Origin: an uncultured Flavobacteriales bacterium
GTDB lineage: Bacteria > Bacteroidota > Bacteroidia > Flavobacteriales > Crocinitomicaceae
NCBI GenBank assembly: GCA_946480815.1
Contig: CAMLLB010000010.1
Location: forward strand, 1 to 64,000
Length of the DNA: 64,000 bases
Direction of reading: 5' to 3'
The position numbers and the translations under genes were made by a program. This document shows positions 35,901 to 44,473 of this stretch, piece by piece. The stretch's first letter is position 1. Each line of letters begins with the position of its first letter. A model generated the notes under the pieces. It did not search any database, had not been told where the DNA came from, and saw nothing but the letters and a program-made list of their open reading frames with translations.

Positions 35901-36089
35901 ACCATGGAAATCTATAATCGTTGGGGCGAGCTGATCTTTGAATCCCACAACATGCAAATCGGTTGGGATGGTTCTTATGGAGCAGGTACAGAGCGTGTTC
36001 AGGATGGAACATATACCTGGGTTGTACGTTTCAGGGATTTAACCAATACGAAGCATGAGAAAAACGGGCATTTGAGTTTGCTGCGTTAG
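32946..36089 (+). CDS. Large cell-surface protein with SprB/PKD repeats and type B T9SS sorting domain
   Basis: I choose the ATG at 32946 (1047 residues), which begins a good signal peptide; the frame is open from 32898. The order is: signal (ending SNAQY), Cys-containing beta domains, SprB-type repeats at about 400-640 (VSCFGGSDGSLSVQGTGGYG, QPTCNGFNDGSIQTSVSGG, each ending in a YTVTLTDQNGC-like strand), Ig/PKD-like domains with a PKD motif (YIWHFGDDD) near residue 905, and a gliding-associated type B sorting domain at the end (VPNAFTPDGDEYNN...NRWGELIFES). SprB is a mobile adhesin of gliding Flavobacterium, so a surface-adhesin role is likely by analogy. Confidence 0.9.
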   Translation: MKTKMPLHRALNWLFGACIFVPLISNAQYCDSITPTFDVDLSASPYMTWVSPSTDRDGFCCGAMAPDKCLEFVITLNPNSAAVVFNIASGAVPPGALFYQIDCGTPVPVGSPICLYGTGPFHLTFCKPGNNINTFSIETIPDPIFGPNLTLGDGCSDELWVQFYDETTITWNSINPGGLGSQNGLLSCTAACDTVLATNNSLAPPVVDYLVCGMAANGCTTEPICDTLTVAFAPPLTATILAPDTVLCPNELTVPATAQAFGGTPPYAYSWSNGTNTAAANLTVGTHTVSITDATNCIIRQATVTVSQLPVPVVDAGANIDVCLNYIGAITLTATASNTQGVLWSGGTGTFSPSDTSLVVDYFPGAGEFSTGIVQIGIETVNNTGCPEASDSTQIIFNPVLESVLIETQDVSCFGMTNGTALVTMTGLTGPYTFAFDGGAYTSSNSALNLAPGSHTVNILNSIGCDTLLSFVIYEPPLLQVSEVDRTNVSCFGGSDGSLSVQGTGGYGTYSYSWNTNPVQTAETAVGLSAGNYTVTLTDQNGCTSNLTLVVSEPLPLANNFTIVQPTCNGFNDGSIQTSVSGGTAPYAYSWNTGGTGASIAGLVSGNYSVMITDSNGCILNQNTFVPQPAPLAIVISPDTTICPGSPITLEALVSGGTGAYSFDWAPQTGTTNQLIVSPVVQTTYTCNVADANGCTIGSSATISMISLNPADIYASISDSVICLGETVVITGAYTGPDQTVVLSWAHCTSCAITQNITPGATTTYTISAVNQCNQEITSDVTVVVSEPPIVSLNPDLGTYCQGEYFSVSNSGTNDPAWTYTWVFEDGSISHDMVAVHVFNSPGQFDVTLTIVNQYGCQSAAAASGTITINPRAIASFTADKMVVTTIDPEFHFTNTSQNASEYIWHFGDDDMSYVTNPTHSYDTYGEFEVILNANNEYNCPDQARLVVTVNPSFELFVPNAFTPDGDEYNNTFMATGYGILENDFTMEIYNRWGELIFESHNMQIGWDGSYGAGTERVQDGTYTWVVRFRDLTNTKHEKNGHLSLLR

Positions 36090-36107
36090 CTTCCGGGATT
36101 TTGAAAT

Positions 36108-36139
36108 AATACCCCTATCCTGTAGCGGATAGGGGTATT
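36108..36139 (+). terminator. Perfect 13-bp hairpin, probable terminator
   Basis: AATACCCCTATCC (36108-36120) and GGATAGGGGTATT (36127-36139) form a perfect stem with a six-base loop between two convergent genes. The T run is short on both strands, so termination is probable, not certain. Confidence 0.75.
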
Positions 36140-36155
36140 GCTTGGTTCTGAATTC

Positions 36156-36170
36156 GCGATATTGCGAACA
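36156..36170. promoter_or_regulatory. 15-bp repeat, copy downstream of the ArsR-type gene
   Basis: GCGATATTGCGAACA here is identical to 36574-36588 on the other side of the 36180-36488 gene. With the preceding TTC it has inverted TTCGC...GCGAA arms, as a dimeric regulator site might. Confidence 0.4.
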
Positions 36171-36179
36171 TCCCAATGC

Positions 36180-36488
36180 TTATAAGACATTTGAAAGCTT
36201 TTGCAGATGTTTTTGAAACTGTTCCAATGTTACTTTATTCAAATGAAGTTTGTCATAATGGATCCGATATTTGTTCAATAATAGATCGGCACGTCTTAAA
36301 CAATTGATATGCCGGTGAACAGAGGCTTTGTTCAGATTAAGATGTGAAACAAGTGACGTTTGAGTAACCAGTAATTCTTCCTGGAACAGTTCAATGATCC
36401 TGGTTCTTGCAGGGTGTGATAAAGCATTTGCAATTCTGGAGAATTTGAGCTCTTCTTCGCTGTAGTTGTTTGGTTTAATTAGTCCCAT
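36180..36488 (-). CDS. ArsR-family winged-helix transcriptional regulator
   Basis: A 102-residue winged-helix protein. FSRIANALSHPARTRIIELF (about residues 16-35) and the recognition helix in SLVSHLNLNKASVHRHINCLRRADLL (about 45-70) fit the ArsR group. It has no metal-binding cysteines in the DNA-binding helix (no CVC motif), so it is not a classical arsenite sensor; the inducer is unknown. A 15-bp sequence lies just past its end and again 86 bases upstream of its start, making these candidate operators. The neighbouring plus-strand lipoprotein gene starting at 36695 is a possible target. Confidence 0.85.
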   Translation of the reverse strand: MGLIKPNNYSEEELKFSRIANALSHPARTRIIELFQEELLVTQTSLVSHLNLNKASVHRHINCLRRADLLLNKYRIHYDKLHLNKVTLEQFQKHLQKLSNVL

Positions 36489-36573
36489 TTTATTTGTTTT
36501 CTATTTAATTTAGGAAATATTAGGGTTTGTTGCAATAGATTTTCAGGATTTTTTCCATTCCCGTTGCAAGTTT

Positions 36574-36588
36574 GCGATATTGCGAACA
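36574..36588. promoter_or_regulatory. 15-bp repeat, copy upstream of the ArsR-type gene
   Basis: GCGATATTGCGAACA lies in the 206-base divergent gap between the ArsR-type gene and the lipoprotein gene at 36695, 86 bases upstream of the former. With the preceding TT it contains two direct TTGCGA steps. The spot suits an operator; function is inferred. Confidence 0.45.
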
Positions 36589-36694
36589 GCTCCCTGTTTT
36601 AACGGGCTTTCAGAGGGAAATCGCATGAAATGTTCGAAAATTTCTTTTTGCAGTTATCATTCTTCTAAACAATCATTTTATGTAATTTAGCTTC

Positions 36695-37222
36695 ATGCTG
36701 AAAATCATGTCTTTTCTGGTACTGCTGGTAATCATCACTTCCTGCGAGAGCAAGCTGGGTAAGTTCGAAGAAGATGTCGTATTCATCAGGGCAACAAACG
36801 ATTCTGTTCAAAAAGTGCTCCAACAGCTGGATACCAACCAGGTTTTGAAATTGAGGGGAAAATCCAAAATGATGTTGCTGAACTTTAATATCGAGTTGGG
36901 AAATGATACATTGGATATCGAAACAGCCAGGGAAATAGATGGTTTTATCCAGGCATATCGCGCAACTGATTTTTTCACTACTGAAATCAATCAACTGCGA
37001 ATTGCTCAAAAAGAACAGCAGCAAAGGCTTCAGAAATTACAATCGGATATTGAAAATGGGGCAGGAGATCGTTCAACATACTATGAACACGTACAATTTG
37101 AACGAAAGGAAGCAGAACAGATCCGTTCACATAGTTTGATCCTGGAGAAACAATTTATAGATTTTAAACAATCTTACGAGCAATTTAAACCTACATTTGA
37201 GCGTTTTAAAGCCGCACATTAA
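36695..37222 (+). CDS. Coiled-coil lipoprotein of unknown function
   Basis: A 175-residue protein with a lipoprotein signal: hydrophobic residues 4-14 and lipobox IITSC with acylated C17. The mature part is largely helical and charged, with a probable coiled coil from about 103 to 170 (EINQLRIAQKEQQQRLQKLQ and later). It is separated by five bases from the TPR gene downstream, so the two are one unit. It is probably anchored in the inner leaflet of the outer membrane. No family is recognised. Confidence 0.75.
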   Translation: MLKIMSFLVLLVIITSCESKLGKFEEDVVFIRATNDSVQKVLQQLDTNQVLKLRGKSKMMLLNFNIELGNDTLDIETAREIDGFIQAYRATDFFTTEINQLRIAQKEQQQRLQKLQSDIENGAGDRSTYYEHVQFERKEAEQIRSHSLILEKQFIDFKQSYEQFKPTFERFKAAH

Positions 37223-37227
37223 ATATC

Positions 37228-39057
37228 ATGAAACAAGCGCTGATTTTTTGTTGTCTTCTTCTTTCCTTTGCACTTTCGGCACAGACCAGTACCGATCAGC
37301 AATTGGCGAACTTGTATTACAACAATGGCGAGTTTGAAAAAGCACTTCCTTATTTCGAGAAGATCATCAACAAGCAAAGCACCAAATTTGATCAGTTGCG
37401 CTATGTGGATTGCCTGGAAAAAACAAACCAGGTAAAAGATGCCGAGAAATACCTTAAGAAATTAGCAGCCTCCAATTCCAACGATTTTGATTATACCATT
37501 GCGTTAGGAGATTTATACGACCGGACAGAACGCTCCTCCCAAACTGAAAAATTGTATGGCGAGAAAATCAAAAATGTCGCTCAGAACGGATATGAAGTCA
37601 TCGAACTGTATAATGCATTCATTAAAAAAGGAAAGGTAGAATGGGGATTGAAAACCCTGGAAGCCGGGAGAAAGGAATTGAAGAAGAGTTATCCGCTGCA
37701 GATCCAGTTTGCGGAAGTTTATTCCCTTTTGGGAAGGACCGATGAAATGATCGATGAGTATTTCGATGTTCTGGACCAATATCCGAATTACAGCAGCAAT
37801 ATTCAGAACGCATTAACGAAACAGATCGATTTTTCAGAAGATAAAACGGGAGTTTATCAGAAACTGAAAGATAAATTACTGGTTCGGATCCAGAAAAAAC
37901 CAAATGATTTCGTGTATTCCGAAATGCTCATTTGGCTCTTTATTCAAAAGAAAGAATTCAAATCGGCACTAACCCAAACCCAGGCTTTGGACCGACGGGA
38001 GAAAGGGAGCGGTAATCGTGTGATGGATTTGGCAGAAACCTGCGTTGAAAACAGCGATTATGCAACTGCGCGATTGGCCTACCGCTATATCATCGACCAG
38101 GGATCTCAAAACCCGAATTATTATTCAGCCTACAGCGCTTTACTGAATATCCGCTACCGGGAAATTACGATTGAAAAGAAGTACCAGGCGCAAGACATTG
38201 TTGATGCAGAGAAAGAATACCGGGAAGGGCTGAAATTATTGGGTTGGGGCCGAAACGCCGTTTATACAGCAAAAGAATTGGCTGAGATCAAAGCCTATTA
38301 TGGAAACGATGCGAAAGGTGCAGCCGATTTGCTGGATAGCTGTTTGGCGGTAAATGGCTTGTCGGATTTCGAAAAAGCCCAGGTTAAAATGGCTTTGGCG
38401 GATGTGTTGATCCTCCAGGACGATATTTGGCAGGCTTCTCTTTACTATATGCAGATCGATAAGGATTTCAAATTTGAAGCAATCGGCTCCGAAGCGAAGT
38501 TCAAGAATGCACGTATTTTCTATTACGATGGCGATTTCAAATTTGCACAGTCACAATTGGATATCCTGAAAGAATCGACCAGTAAATTAATTGCAAACGA
38601 CGCGATGAAACTATCCGTCCTGATCACAGACAATTTAGGTTTAGATAGCAATTACACGGCCATGTACCAGTTTGCGCAGGCCGATTTGTTACTGGAACAG
38701 CACCAGTACGAACGGGCATTCAAATTGTACGATTCGATCAATCAGGTATTCCCGGCACACGGTTTGGCAGACGAAATCTTGTTGCGCAAGGCACAGGCCA
38801 TGCAGTACCAGGGAAAATGGCAGGAAGCATTGGATTACCTGAATAAGATCGTTACTTACCATATGGATGACATTTTAGCAGACGATGCAATCTTTACCAT
38901 AGCGGAGATTTACGAAAAGAACCTGCACGACAAGGAAAAAGCAACGGAGTACTACAAGAAGATCTTGTTTGAATGCAAAGGAAGCCTCCTGACTGTAGAA
39001 GCGCGTAAACGCTACCGAGCATTGCGTGGCGATGTATCCGATTCGGAGGATCTTTAA
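37228..39057 (+). CDS. Exported tetratricopeptide-repeat protein
   Basis: A 609-residue protein with a signal peptide (ending ALSAQ, residue 18) and TPR-type helices throughout: LANLYYNNGEFEKALPYFEKI (about 25-45), AQVKMALADVLILQDDIWQASLYYMQI (about 385-411) and KATEYYKKILFECKGSLLTVEARKRYRALRG at the end. The last part resembles outer-membrane lipoprotein-type TPR scaffolds. It probably scaffolds other proteins in the periplasm; the coiled-coil lipoprotein gene directly upstream is an obvious candidate partner. Confidence 0.88.
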   Translation: MKQALIFCCLLLSFALSAQTSTDQQLANLYYNNGEFEKALPYFEKIINKQSTKFDQLRYVDCLEKTNQVKDAEKYLKKLAASNSNDFDYTIALGDLYDRTERSSQTEKLYGEKIKNVAQNGYEVIELYNAFIKKGKVEWGLKTLEAGRKELKKSYPLQIQFAEVYSLLGRTDEMIDEYFDVLDQYPNYSSNIQNALTKQIDFSEDKTGVYQKLKDKLLVRIQKKPNDFVYSEMLIWLFIQKKEFKSALTQTQALDRREKGSGNRVMDLAETCVENSDYATARLAYRYIIDQGSQNPNYYSAYSALLNIRYREITIEKKYQAQDIVDAEKEYREGLKLLGWGRNAVYTAKELAEIKAYYGNDAKGAADLLDSCLAVNGLSDFEKAQVKMALADVLILQDDIWQASLYYMQIDKDFKFEAIGSEAKFKNARIFYYDGDFKFAQSQLDILKESTSKLIANDAMKLSVLITDNLGLDSNYTAMYQFAQADLLLEQHQYERAFKLYDSINQVFPAHGLADEILLRKAQAMQYQGKWQEALDYLNKIVTYHMDDILADDAIFTIAEIYEKNLHDKEKATEYYKKILFECKGSLLTVEARKRYRALRGDVSDSEDL

Positions 39058-39270
39058 CTCCATCTATTCTCGTACTCAGCTCACCCTGCTTTTTTTTGTA
39101 TGTCGAAATCAGACGTGTGTCTCCAGTGAGAAATTAATTACATACAGTTAGTTGCAAACTATTTAAAAACAGGCAATAAGATTTTAAATGTTAAATTTTT
39201 GCTTCACAAAAGTGTAACCAAAAAAGTTTTTTACATTTATCCCATTAACTGAAATCTTAAACTGTTCAAA

Positions 39271-40224
39271 ATGATGAGACCTGCTATTCAAAAGGCTCTA
39301 TATGCCTTAACCACTGTATTCTTTTTTTCATGTCACGCTTATACGCAGACAAACACCCTTCCTTCTACGGGGAATGTAGGAATTGGAACTACGGCTCCAA
39401 GCACCAAACTCCAGGTCAACGGATCTGCCCGCATTGATTCGACGTTAACCGTGAAAGACTCCATGATTGTTGACAGTGATGCCCATATCCGAAGCGACCT
39501 GCAGGTAGATGGTCATACCACCCTGGAAAAAAGCCTGAAACTAAACGGACTGCGTGATTCTACCCTCGTGGATGATGAAGTAATCCTGATCGATTCTACC
39601 GGAAAACTAAAAAGAGGTGGCGATCTGAAAAGTTTGGTTTATTCCCAACCAGCTCTACCACCCTGCAAAGATGATGCAGGTGGAAATATTACCCCGGCTT
39701 CTCCTATTTGGTTGAACGGACCGGGAAAACTATATACGAGCTACGCCTGTGTACCTGACGTGAAGGTGGGAATTGGCCAGAATAATCCAAATTCAAAACT
39801 ACACATCACCACCGCTTTGAATAAAAATACACATCCGCTTATCATTGATAAACGGATCCAGGGAAATCCAACACCTTATAAACTGCTGGAATTGGATAAC
39901 AACGGCTTGCTATATGCACGTGAAGTAAAAGTGAACCTGGATTCCTGGCCCGATTATGTGTTTGATGCAAGTTATCCACTCATGCCATTAAACGAATTAC
40001 AGGTATTTATTCAACAGAATAATCATTTACCAAATGTTCCCAATGCTTGTGAAATGGAAGAAGCAGGGATCAATGTGGCAGAAAGCAATGTAATGCTGAT
40101 GGAAAAAATAGAGGAACTAACGCTGTATCTAATCCAGATGAAAGAACAATTGGATACTCAGAAACAGTTATTGCAGGAGCAGCAGAAATTAATCCTTCAA
40201 TTGCAACAACAAGTAAAACCCTGA
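39271..40224 (+). CDS. Exported fibre-like protein with GIGT repeats and coiled-coil C-terminus
   Basis: A 317-residue protein with a signal peptide (ending HAYTQ, residue 25; ATG pair at the start). NVGIGTTAPSTKLQVNG (about 35-51) and VGIGQNNPNSKLHI (about 167-180) are beta-helix-type repeats often seen in phage-tail-like and Bacteroidota surface proteins. The C-terminal part NHLPNVPNACEMEEAGINVAE is the usual element ahead of the final Gln-rich coiled coil (270-317). There is no intramolecular chaperone peptidase domain and no T9SS sorting domain. It lies three bases upstream of the large hydrolase gene and is probably cotranscribed with it. Confidence 0.85.
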   Translation: MMRPAIQKALYALTTVFFFSCHAYTQTNTLPSTGNVGIGTTAPSTKLQVNGSARIDSTLTVKDSMIVDSDAHIRSDLQVDGHTTLEKSLKLNGLRDSTLVDDEVILIDSTGKLKRGGDLKSLVYSQPALPPCKDDAGGNITPASPIWLNGPGKLYTSYACVPDVKVGIGQNNPNSKLHITTALNKNTHPLIIDKRIQGNPTPYKLLELDNNGLLYAREVKVNLDSWPDYVFDASYPLMPLNELQVFIQQNNHLPNVPNACEMEEAGINVAESNVMLMEKIEELTLYLIQMKEQLDTQKQLLQEQQKLILQLQQQVKP

Positions 40225-40227
40225 GCC

Positions 40228-43140
40228 ATGAGAAAGTTCATAACAGGAATGTTCCTGCTCATGGGTTTGCATGGGTGGGGACAGGTGGATACACTGGAAT
40301 TCACCACCCGAAGGGAAGTAGCAGACACTTTATTTGGTTTGCTGGATCCCGGTATTTATGGGAATGCACTATTTGACAGGTCTTTATCAGAGGATTCACT
40401 ATTAAACAGGCAATTATTAGGTGACTATTCCGGAACAGCCAGCGCATGGAGTTGGTTGCAAGCATATTCAGATATTGCATTATGTTATACAAATCCAAAT
40501 TACATGCTTTCTGATGATGCATTATATCACAAACTAGAGGAGTTTTATTTAACTATAAGTGATTCGAGTATAGAAGATTTGCTCATTCAACCCTTTGGAT
40601 TATTGTTACACAATATGAGTAGGATTGATTCAAGTTTGTTCTCAATTCCAAATGTATTTGCAAACCAGCAAAGCCAGCTAAAACTAAATGGAACTTATGC
40701 TGAATCCGGAATATATTCGAAGGTCTTATTGAAAAGTGCTGCTTTGATAGAATTATACGGAGAACATGGTTATGATGAAGGCATAATTGTATATGATCCC
40801 GATTTTATTTCAATCAGTTCTGATATCACGATTAATTCCATTCAGTTGAATATGGGAAATGGTTTTCAGAAATTTTCAGCTATAAATAACACCATCAAAT
40901 ACCCCATTCTCTCTGATTGGCAGACTGGTGAGGCTGCTATTGAATATAGCATCGATAGTGTATTATTTCAAGATACTATTTCGTTTTATGTTTCAACTGT
41001 CACGTATAAATACCATGATGAGGAAAAAAGTACAGAACGATGGGATACCGGAAATCAGTTTTTCCCACCTAATTCGGGAACATCAAGAGATTTGAAATAC
41101 CGGATCAAATTCGGGTGTGGAAATGGGCGGAAAATAAGAAGGCCTGTTATTATAGCTCCACCATACAGGCCTATTTCGCAACCGGTTAGTTTCAATCAAT
41201 ATTATGATCAGTTTAACTTCAAATCTTTGATTTCGACTTTATCAGAAATGGGATATGATGTTATCTTTATTAAAGAAACTCCTGGTAATAGGGGAATCAA
41301 TCATGCAGGAACAATTTTAGGTGATTTTATCAAATTCATTAACCAACAAAAAAAGAGTAATTACCCCAATGAAGATTGGGAAAATGTAGTGATTGGTTTT
41401 AGTGCAGGTGGTCAGCACTGGCGTTATGCCCTGAAGAAATTGGAGAAAGAACATATGGACCAAAATCTTCCCCATCATCACACGCGTTTGTATATTCCGT
41501 TTGACTCACCTCATTGGGGAGCAAATGTTCCCATGTTTGCACAGGCAGTCTTTAAAGAGATGACCCCGTTTAATCCCCCGGCATTTTTCACTTATGAAAG
41601 CTTGAAAGATGCTGCTTCAAAGGACATGTTGATGAATCATATATTGGGGAGTACTATTGTAGCGAGTAATCACGACCGAATAATCACTCCGGCTCCTACT
41701 TCAGAACGGCTGAATATTGTCAACCTATTAAATAATGCCTTCAATCATCAATTTACTCCTATGAATGACCTTCGTAAGAGTTTCCCAACATTTACCCGAA
41801 ATGTGGCTGTTTCTACCGGAAGTAATGAATCCGATTACAATTCATTATACGGTTTGTACCCATCCATGAAGTTGTTTAAACAGGAACTCATGATCCCGGC
41901 CTGGTACGGAGGAAAGACCATTAAACGGAGTATTTATGCTTCCAAATACGGATCGGGATGGCCAATCTTTGAGCGCAAAGACCTCTATATATTCTTGGGA
42001 ATTCCCATAGGTATCGAACGTTATTACAAAACAAACGATGCCTACGAGTGGGACATGGCGCAAGGCGGTTATAAAGATGAGTTTTATGATAAAGGAGGAA
42101 TGGGAGTTGGTTCTCTTCCTTATACAGGAGTACCGGTTGGAGCGGTGACTGTATTACTTGGATCAGCGCAATCACTTATTGGTCCTTTGGGCCAATTGGC
42201 AGGTACCCAATACTATAAAAACCACATGAATTTTTTACCCATGGTTTCTGCTTTGGGGATTAATCCGACCAGGTGGCAGTATAATAATCTATACTATAAT
42301 TTGAAAGATGAGGGATTGATGTATAACAAATTTGATTATACAGTTGGGGTTGATGAATCAGATTTGTTTGGTTATCCCAATTTGGCTCATCCTGGAAACC
42401 ATTTCAATATTACTCCTTTTGAGGCACTTTACTGTGATCCACAAACCTATGAACACATCAAAATGCAGGCTTCGGTGGATAATGACCAGTTGAATGATGT
42501 ATATTTAGTATATACCCGCAATTTTATCCTGGATGAAGTGGAAGCAGATATTGTTTACCTACAGAACAAAGTGATCGGGAAAAACCACATACAGTGGGAC
42601 CCAAGCTATCGTTACAAAGCCTGGTATAAAGCATATCAAGACATTGTTGTAGGCGCGAATGTTACCCCAAAAACAGATCCGGGTCCCTACACCATTGAAG
42701 ATCCGGGAGAAATTACCATGTATGCCTGTCACGAGATCAACCTAAAACCCGGTTTTAGCTCTGCCAATGGAAGTTCATACCATGCTTTTATTCGCTGTGA
42801 TGGGTGTTATCGTCCTCATGGTAAAAACAATTCCGAAGGTTCAAATGGAACCAATAATCCTGGAAATACAGAGGAAAGTAACTTGTATGGAAAAGGTTCC
42901 GAATCGAAACCTGAAAATGTACTGAAAGTATTTCCAAATCCAACAACTGATTTGTGTACCGTAATTTTTCCGAGAGCTTCCGGTGAATGCACAGTTGCCA
43001 ATGTCAATGGAAATATTGTTTACAATCAAAGAATTGGAGAAGAAACAAAAACAACCTACCTTCGGTTACCTAAGGGAATCTATTTCCTGAAATGGATCGA
43101 AGGAAGGGAAATAATCACCGAAAAAATAATTGTGCTATGA
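40228..43140 (+). CDS. Large T9SS-exported protein with alpha/beta-hydrolase domain
   Basis: A 970-residue protein with a signal peptide (ending GWGQ), a long N-terminal region of unknown fold, an alpha/beta-hydrolase domain (about 300-530) and a type A T9SS sorting domain (about 905-970, VFPNPTTDLCTVIFP...GIYFLKWIEG). The nucleophile elbow is GFSAGG with S392, followed by YIPFDSPHWGANVP, as in esterase/lipase or PGAP1-like proteins. ACHEINLKPGFSSANGSSYHAF (about 835-856) is the stacked-strand element common in T9SS cargo. The substrate is unknown. The stop overlaps the first lipoprotein start by four bases. Confidence 0.85.
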   Translation: MRKFITGMFLLMGLHGWGQVDTLEFTTRREVADTLFGLLDPGIYGNALFDRSLSEDSLLNRQLLGDYSGTASAWSWLQAYSDIALCYTNPNYMLSDDALYHKLEEFYLTISDSSIEDLLIQPFGLLLHNMSRIDSSLFSIPNVFANQQSQLKLNGTYAESGIYSKVLLKSAALIELYGEHGYDEGIIVYDPDFISISSDITINSIQLNMGNGFQKFSAINNTIKYPILSDWQTGEAAIEYSIDSVLFQDTISFYVSTVTYKYHDEEKSTERWDTGNQFFPPNSGTSRDLKYRIKFGCGNGRKIRRPVIIAPPYRPISQPVSFNQYYDQFNFKSLISTLSEMGYDVIFIKETPGNRGINHAGTILGDFIKFINQQKKSNYPNEDWENVVIGFSAGGQHWRYALKKLEKEHMDQNLPHHHTRLYIPFDSPHWGANVPMFAQAVFKEMTPFNPPAFFTYESLKDAASKDMLMNHILGSTIVASNHDRIITPAPTSERLNIVNLLNNAFNHQFTPMNDLRKSFPTFTRNVAVSTGSNESDYNSLYGLYPSMKLFKQELMIPAWYGGKTIKRSIYASKYGSGWPIFERKDLYIFLGIPIGIERYYKTNDAYEWDMAQGGYKDEFYDKGGMGVGSLPYTGVPVGAVTVLLGSAQSLIGPLGQLAGTQYYKNHMNFLPMVSALGINPTRWQYNNLYYNLKDEGLMYNKFDYTVGVDESDLFGYPNLAHPGNHFNITPFEALYCDPQTYEHIKMQASVDNDQLNDVYLVYTRNFILDEVEADIVYLQNKVIGKNHIQWDPSYRYKAWYKAYQDIVVGANVTPKTDPGPYTIEDPGEITMYACHEINLKPGFSSANGSSYHAFIRCDGCYRPHGKNNSEGSNGTNNPGNTEESNLYGKGSESKPENVLKVFPNPTTDLCTVIFPRASGECTVANVNGNIVYNQRIGEETKTTYLRLPKGIYFLKWIEGREIITEKIIVL

Positions 43141-43775
43141 GAATATTCATATTGATCCTTTGTGGACTTCTGTTTTTTTCCTGCGGAAAAAAACGTTCAA
43201 TCCACATTACAGCAACCAATGCAGCTACGGACCAACGTTATGCAGGTCTTGAATATACAGTTGGTTCGAGTGTTACTGGTAACAACGGAGAAAAGTCCAG
43301 AAAAGAGGCTACAGGTTTTTTAGATGCAAACGGAGAAGTCGGTGTAACAATCAGGGTGAAGCCCAATAGAACGTATTATGTACATGTGAAAGAACCATCC
43401 AATACTTGTTACAATAAAATGATCACGATGTATTTTAATAGTCCTTTTGATGAAGACGGACATTTTAATTTTGAATTTGCAGAATGTGCTTATTTTAAAT
43501 TGAATATTAATAATATAAATTGTCAAGGAGCAACGGATTATTTTAAACTTTATTACATGGGGCGTCAGGTTGGAGGTCAGGGTTCGGGAATTGTTGGCGC
43601 AATCTCAAAAGAGGGAAGTGGGTGCTATTCTTATACTGGAAGTGATTTTTCATCGGTTCCTATGGGAGAAATGTATTGGAAATGGGAAGTGACGAGAAAT
43701 AGTATAACAACAACTTATTACGATACAATTTACCTTGGTCCGGGAGAATATAAAACGTACGATATTAACTACTGA
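43137..43775 (+). CDS. Lipoprotein, first of a tandem pair
   Basis: I choose the ATG at 43137, which overlaps the hydrolase TGA (ATGA); the longer frame starts 15 codons earlier inside that gene. The 212-residue protein has the lipobox FFSC (C16) followed by GKKRSIHITATN. Further landmarks are NTCYNKM (about residue 90), FNFEFAECAYF, NINCQG and the end GEYKTYDINY. Most of these are shared with the next gene, so the two are paralogues. It is beta-rich with conserved cysteines. No known family was recognised; it is probably an outer-membrane lipoprotein working with the upstream exported hydrolase (inference). Confidence 0.8.
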   Translation: MRIFILILCGLLFFSCGKKRSIHITATNAATDQRYAGLEYTVGSSVTGNNGEKSRKEATGFLDANGEVGVTIRVKPNRTYYVHVKEPSNTCYNKMITMYFNSPFDEDGHFNFEFAECAYFKLNINNINCQGATDYFKLYYMGRQVGGQGSGIVGAISKEGSGCYSYTGSDFSSVPMGEMYWKWEVTRNSITTTYYDTIYLGPGEYKTYDINY

Positions 43776-43805
43776 ATAAGAATCAAGTACGGAAAATCGC
43801 AACTC
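43773..43805. repeat. Duplicated 3' flank of the tandem lipoprotein genes, copy 1
   Basis: Begins at the TGA and reads GAATAAGAATCAAGTACGG and on to CGCAACTC; copy 2 at 44471-44502 is identical except for a one-base deletion. Confidence 0.92.
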
Positions 43806-43849
43806 ACATTTGAAACATTCTACTCAAATTTGTGAAAAAACAAATTATT

Positions 43850-44473
43850 ATGAGAATGCTATTGATTATTCTTTTGGGAACTTTAATAGTTTCTTGTGGA
43901 AAGAAACGTTCGATCCACATTACAGCAACTAATGTAGTCACAGGTGAACGTTATCCTGGCTTAGAGTACAGTATTGTTTCTTCTGTTGTTGGGACTGAAA
44001 ATGGTGAAGGTACCAAAACAGTTGCTTCAGGCACTTTGGATTCAAATGGTGAAGCTGTTGTAACCCTTCGTGAAAAAAGAAACAGAAGGTATGCCGTTCG
44101 AGTAGTAGAACCTGCAAATACTTGTTACAATAAAATGAGTACCATGTTTTTTGATAGTCCTTCGGATGAAAATGGAAATTTTAATTTCGAATTTGCTCCA
44201 TGTGCTTATTTAAAGCAAAATATTACCAATACAAATTGTCAGGGAAGCTTAGATTATATGATATTGTATAGTAAAAATCAAGTTAATAGTCTTGGATCAA
44301 GCGGATGGGAGTTTTTTGGATGTAATGGATATGTAGGAGACCATTTTTCTGGTGTTCCGATGGGTCAGTATTATTTTGAATGGCATGTAACCAAGAATAG
44401 TATCACAAATACCTATTATGATACCATTTATCTTAGCCCAGGGGAATATAAAACGTACGACATTAACTACTGA
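43850..44473 (+). CDS. Lipoprotein, second of a tandem pair
   Basis: A frame with GTG start at 43832 exists, but the ATG at 43850 gives a signal peptide of exactly the same length as the paralogue (lipobox IVSC, C16), so I use it (207 residues). GKKRSIHITATN, NTCYNKMSTMFFDSPSDENG, FNFEFAPCAYL, TNCQG and the final GEYKTYDINY repeat those of the preceding protein nearly word for word. The DNA past the stop is also duplicated (44471-44502 against 43773-43805), so the copy event included the flank. The function is unknown. Confidence 0.8.
   Translation: MRMLLIILLGTLIVSCGKKRSIHITATNVVTGERYPGLEYSIVSSVVGTENGEGTKTVASGTLDSNGEAVVTLREKRNRRYAVRVVEPANTCYNKMSTMFFDSPSDENGNFNFEFAPCAYLKQNITNTNCQGSLDYMILYSKNQVNSLGSSGWEFFGCNGYVGDHFSGVPMGQYYFEWHVTKNSITNTYYDTIYLSPGEYKTYDINY

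Noticed and set aside
43092..43136. Longer start for the first lipoprotein
   Set aside because: It would displace the lipobox; the ATG overlapping the previous stop gives the standard signal length seen in the paralogue.
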